Part shown: one piece after another, positions 61,957 through 64,000 of the stretch
Layout: every line of letters starts with the position of its first letter
Numbering within the stretch: position 1 is the first letter of the stretch
Assembly (NCBI RefSeq): GCF_030269325.1
Contig: NZ_BSTD01000003.1
Coordinates: 310,001 to 374,000, forward strand
From: Amycolatopsis sp. NBRC 101858
Lineage (GTDB): Bacteria; Actinomycetota; Actinomycetes; Mycobacteriales; Pseudonocardiaceae
Direction of reading: 5' to 3'
DNA length: 64,000 nt
Made by a program: the position numbers and the translations under genes
The notes under the pieces: generated by a model
The model's database searches: none
The model's input: the letters and a program-made list of their open reading frames with translations, nothing else
What the model was told of the DNA's origin: nothing

Positions 61957-64000
61957 TCACCCGGCTCGACGCGCCGCTGAAGGTCACCGGCGAGGCCAAG
62001 TACGGCGCCGACCACTCCTTCCCCGGCATGGTCTACGGCTACGTCGTGCTCAGCACGGTCGCCCACGGCGAGATCGAAGCCATGGACTTCTCCGCCGCGC
62101 GGGCAGCCCCGGGCGTCGTCGGCGTGTACTCGCCGTTCGACCCGCTGACGCTGAAGACGGCGACCTCGCCGCTGTTCGGCGAGACCTGGGTTCCGCTGCA
62201 GACCAAGGAAGTCACCTACTACGGCCAGCCGATCGGCTTCGTCGTCGCGGAGACGTTCGAGCAGGCCCGGGACGCGGCGGCGCTCGTCGCGGTCGGCTAC
62301 CGCGAGCTGCCGGCGAAGACGTCGCTCACCGACGGCCTCGCCGACGCCGAAGACGCGCCCCCGGCCCGCGACGGCGCCCCGCCGACGCTGGCGATCCTCG
62401 AGGACGGCGTCGAATCCATCGAAGACGCGTTCGCCGCGAGCCCGGTGGTCGTCGAAGCGACCTACTCGACCGCGACGCAGAACCACGCCGCGATGGAGCC
62501 GCACTCCGCCGTCGCCGTGTGGGACGGCGGCGAGGTGACCGTCTACAGCGGCAACCAGGCGTCGAACCTGCAGGCGATGGAGCTCGCCAGCGCCCTCGAC
62601 GTGCCGCTGGAGGCCGTGCACTGCGTGAACCCGTTCGTGGGCGGGGCGTTCGGCGGCAAGGGCCGCACGTCCGCACCGGCGTTCCTGGCCGCCGCGGCCG
62701 CCCGCGACCTCGGCCGGCCGGTGAAGTCCACACTGGCCCGCGAACAGGTCTTCACCGCGACGGCGGGCCGGGCCGCGACGGTCCAGACGATCAAGCTCGG
62801 CGCGGAGCGCGACGGCAGCCTGGTCGCCTTGAGCCACGACTCCTGGTGCAGCACGGACACCGCGCGGTCGTTCGTCGAGCCGACGTCGCACGGCACCTCG
62901 CGCGAGTGGTACGCGACGCGGAACCTGGCCATCAGCCAGAAGATCGTGCCGCTGAACATCCCGCCGACGACGTTCATGCGGGCTCCCGGCGAGGCGCCCG
63001 GCTCGTTCGCGCTGGAGAGCGCGATCGACGAGCTCGCCGAAGCCCTCGGCATGGACCCGATCGAGCTGCGGATCAAGAACAACTCGATCGCCCCGCCGGG
63101 CAAGGACCTGCAGTGGGCGAGCAAGCACCTCGACGAGTGCTTCCGCGTCGGCTCGGCCCGGTTCGGCTGGCAGCACCGCCGGCCGGGCGGGCACACCGAC
63201 GGCGACTGGCTCGTCGGGATGGGCGCCGCGACCGCGATGTTCCCGGCGCTGCGGTTCCCGGCCACGGTCGGGATCACGCTGCGGGCGGACGACACCGCCG
63301 ACGTCGCGACGAGCGGCGCGGACCCCGGTACCGGCCTGCTGACCGTGCTTTCCCTGATCGGCGCGGAGTCGCTGGACATCCCGGCGGACCGGATCACCCC
63401 GCGGCTCGGCGACTCGTCGCTCCCGCCGGGCGGCCTCTCCGGCGGTTCGACGGCGACGGCGAGCGCGGGCACGGCGATCATGATCGCCGCGACCAAGGCG
63501 ATCGACGAGCTCGTGGCCCTGGCTTCCGACCCCGGCGCGCCGTTCGAAGGCGCCGAAGTCACCTACGCCGACGGCCACGTCTTCGCCGATGGCAAGTCCA
63601 TGACGTTCGGCGAGCTGCTGCGGACGCTGGGCCGGGAGACGCTCGAGGTGACCGGCTCGTCGGCGCCCGGCGAGGAGCTGACCAAGCACTCGTTCAGCTC
63701 GTGGGGCGCCCAGTTCTGCGAGGTCCGCGTGCACAAGTGGACGCGGGAAGCCCGGGTGTCGCGGATGCTCGGCGTGTTCGACGCGGGCCGGATCATCAAC
63801 GACAAGGCGGCCCGCAGCCAGATCATGGGCGGCATGATCTGGGGCGTCTCGGCGGCTTTGCACGAGGGCCTGGAGATCGAGGCGAACGGCCGGCTCGCGA
63901 ACGGCGACTTCGCGAGCTACCTGCTCCCGGTGAACGCCGACATCCCCGAGGTCGACGTCCAGTTCGTCGAGTACCCGGACACCCTGCACAACGCGGTCGG
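61953..64000 (+). CDS. Molybdenum hydroxylase Mo-cofactor subunit (partial, runs off the window)
   Basis: At least 682 residues without a stop. ATGA overlap with the FAD gene. It reads KVTGEAKYGADHSFPGMVYG, PFVGGAFGGKG and MRAPGEAPGSFALESAIDEL, the molybdopterin-binding blocks of aldehyde oxidase/xanthine dehydrogenase large subunits; full length is usually 700-780 residues. The MRAPGEAPG block and the PaoB-like cysteines favour a periplasmic-type aldehyde oxidoreductase, but no Tat signal is seen. Substrate unknown. Confidence 0.93.
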   Translation, partial: MITRLDAPLKVTGEAKYGADHSFPGMVYGYVVLSTVAHGEIEAMDFSAARAAPGVVGVYSPFDPLTLKTATSPLFGETWVPLQTKEVTYYGQPIGFVVAETFEQARDAAALVAVGYRELPAKTSLTDGLADAEDAPPARDGAPPTLAILEDGVESIEDAFAASPVVVEATYSTATQNHAAMEPHSAVAVWDGGEVTVYSGNQASNLQAMELASALDVPLEAVHCVNPFVGGAFGGKGRTSAPAFLAAAAARDLGRPVKSTLAREQVFTATAGRAATVQTIKLGAERDGSLVALSHDSWCSTDTARSFVEPTSHGTSREWYATRNLAISQKIVPLNIPPTTFMRAPGEAPGSFALESAIDELAEALGMDPIELRIKNNSIAPPGKDLQWASKHLDECFRVGSARFGWQHRRPGGHTDGDWLVGMGAATAMFPALRFPATVGITLRADDTADVATSGADPGTGLLTVLSLIGAESLDIPADRITPRLGDSSLPPGGLSGGSTATASAGTAIMIAATKAIDELVALASDPGAPFEGAEVTYADGHVFADGKSMTFGELLRTLGRETLEVTGSSAPGEELTKHSFSSWGAQFCEVRVHKWTREARVSRMLGVFDAGRIINDKAARSQIMGGMIWGVSAALHEGLEIEANGRLANGDFASYLLPVNADIPEVDVQFVEYPDTLHNAV

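Noticed and set aside
61671..63989. A 772-residue open frame on the minus strand opposite the molybdenum hydroxylase
   Set aside because: It mirrors a well-conserved plus-strand coding sequence, is Arg/Gly/His-rich with no domain, and is the usual shadow of high-GC codons.
1..64000. CRISPR arrays, rRNA and tRNA genes
   Set aside because: No regularly spaced repeats and no cloverleaf-like sequences were seen by eye; a tRNA scan would be needed to exclude a divergent tRNA.

Overview
The window is high-GC DNA from an actinomycete. Lsr2, an LCP transferase, a DivIVA-like coiled coil, an F420-type small reductase, GTG starts and dense GTGA/ATGA gene overlaps all fit a Pseudonocardiaceae genome, most likely Amycolatopsis-like. 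That genus call is inference from protein style, not from a marker gene.

Region 1 (about 0.2-16.2 kb) is a decayed integrative conjugative element. A minus-strand transfer operon runs sigma-like regulator, TcpC-like protein, small membrane protein, TcpE/PrgI-like protein, VirB4-type ATPase, VirB6/TrbL-like channel protein, and lytic transglycosylase-NlpC/P60 hydrolase. It ends in a stub of the coupling protein (658-1278). Two plus-strand cargo genes sit between the hydrolase and the stub. At the other end are a cargo module of two TcmP-like genes and a C-x6-C-x2-C DUF5131 (Gp37/Gp68) gene, a DUF2637 membrane protein, and only the frameshifted C-terminal end of a serine recombinase. Fragments of Lsr2 and of the same recombinase tail recur at 26.6-26.8 kb, which looks like the scar of a related element or an attachment site.

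Region 2 (16.4-26.4 kb) is a chain of small regulator/enzyme pairs. Most are divergent and share a palindrome in the gap: TetR/quinone oxidoreductase, TetR/alpha-beta hydrolase, LysR/SDR, MarR/DLH-like hydrolase, and TetR/DUF3291-MFS exporter. Region 3 (26.4-27.2 kb) is a gene graveyard.

Region 4 (27.2-46 kb) is a full Wzx/Wzy-type surface-polysaccharide locus. It has a phosphoglycosyl transferase (41948), three further glycosyltransferases, gmd and fcl for GDP-L-fucose, two acyltransferases, two FkbM methyltransferases plus another methyltransferase, a flippase, a polymerase, a Wzz-BY-kinase with a tyrosine cluster, a low-molecular-weight phosphatase, an LCP transferase that could anchor polymer to peptidoglycan, and a GH43-like secreted enzyme. 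A DivIVA-like protein lies directly upstream of the kinase, suggesting the pathway is tied to the growing pole. The locus is a mosaic of convergent pairs whose 3' ends overlap.

Region 5 (46-55.3 kb) holds a secreted penicillin-acylase-family hydrolase, two small proteins of unknown role, and an operon of a TPR-CHAT protease-like protein with two unrecognised partners. Region 6 (55.3-58.6 kb) is a GntR-controlled inositol-type catabolic pair (Cgl0159-family protein and methylmalonate-semialdehyde dehydrogenase). An IS110 transposase remnant, a DUF385 reductase and a TetR gene follow. The window ends inside the third gene of a three-subunit molybdenum hydroxylase (2Fe-2S, FAD, Mo) that starts at 60555.
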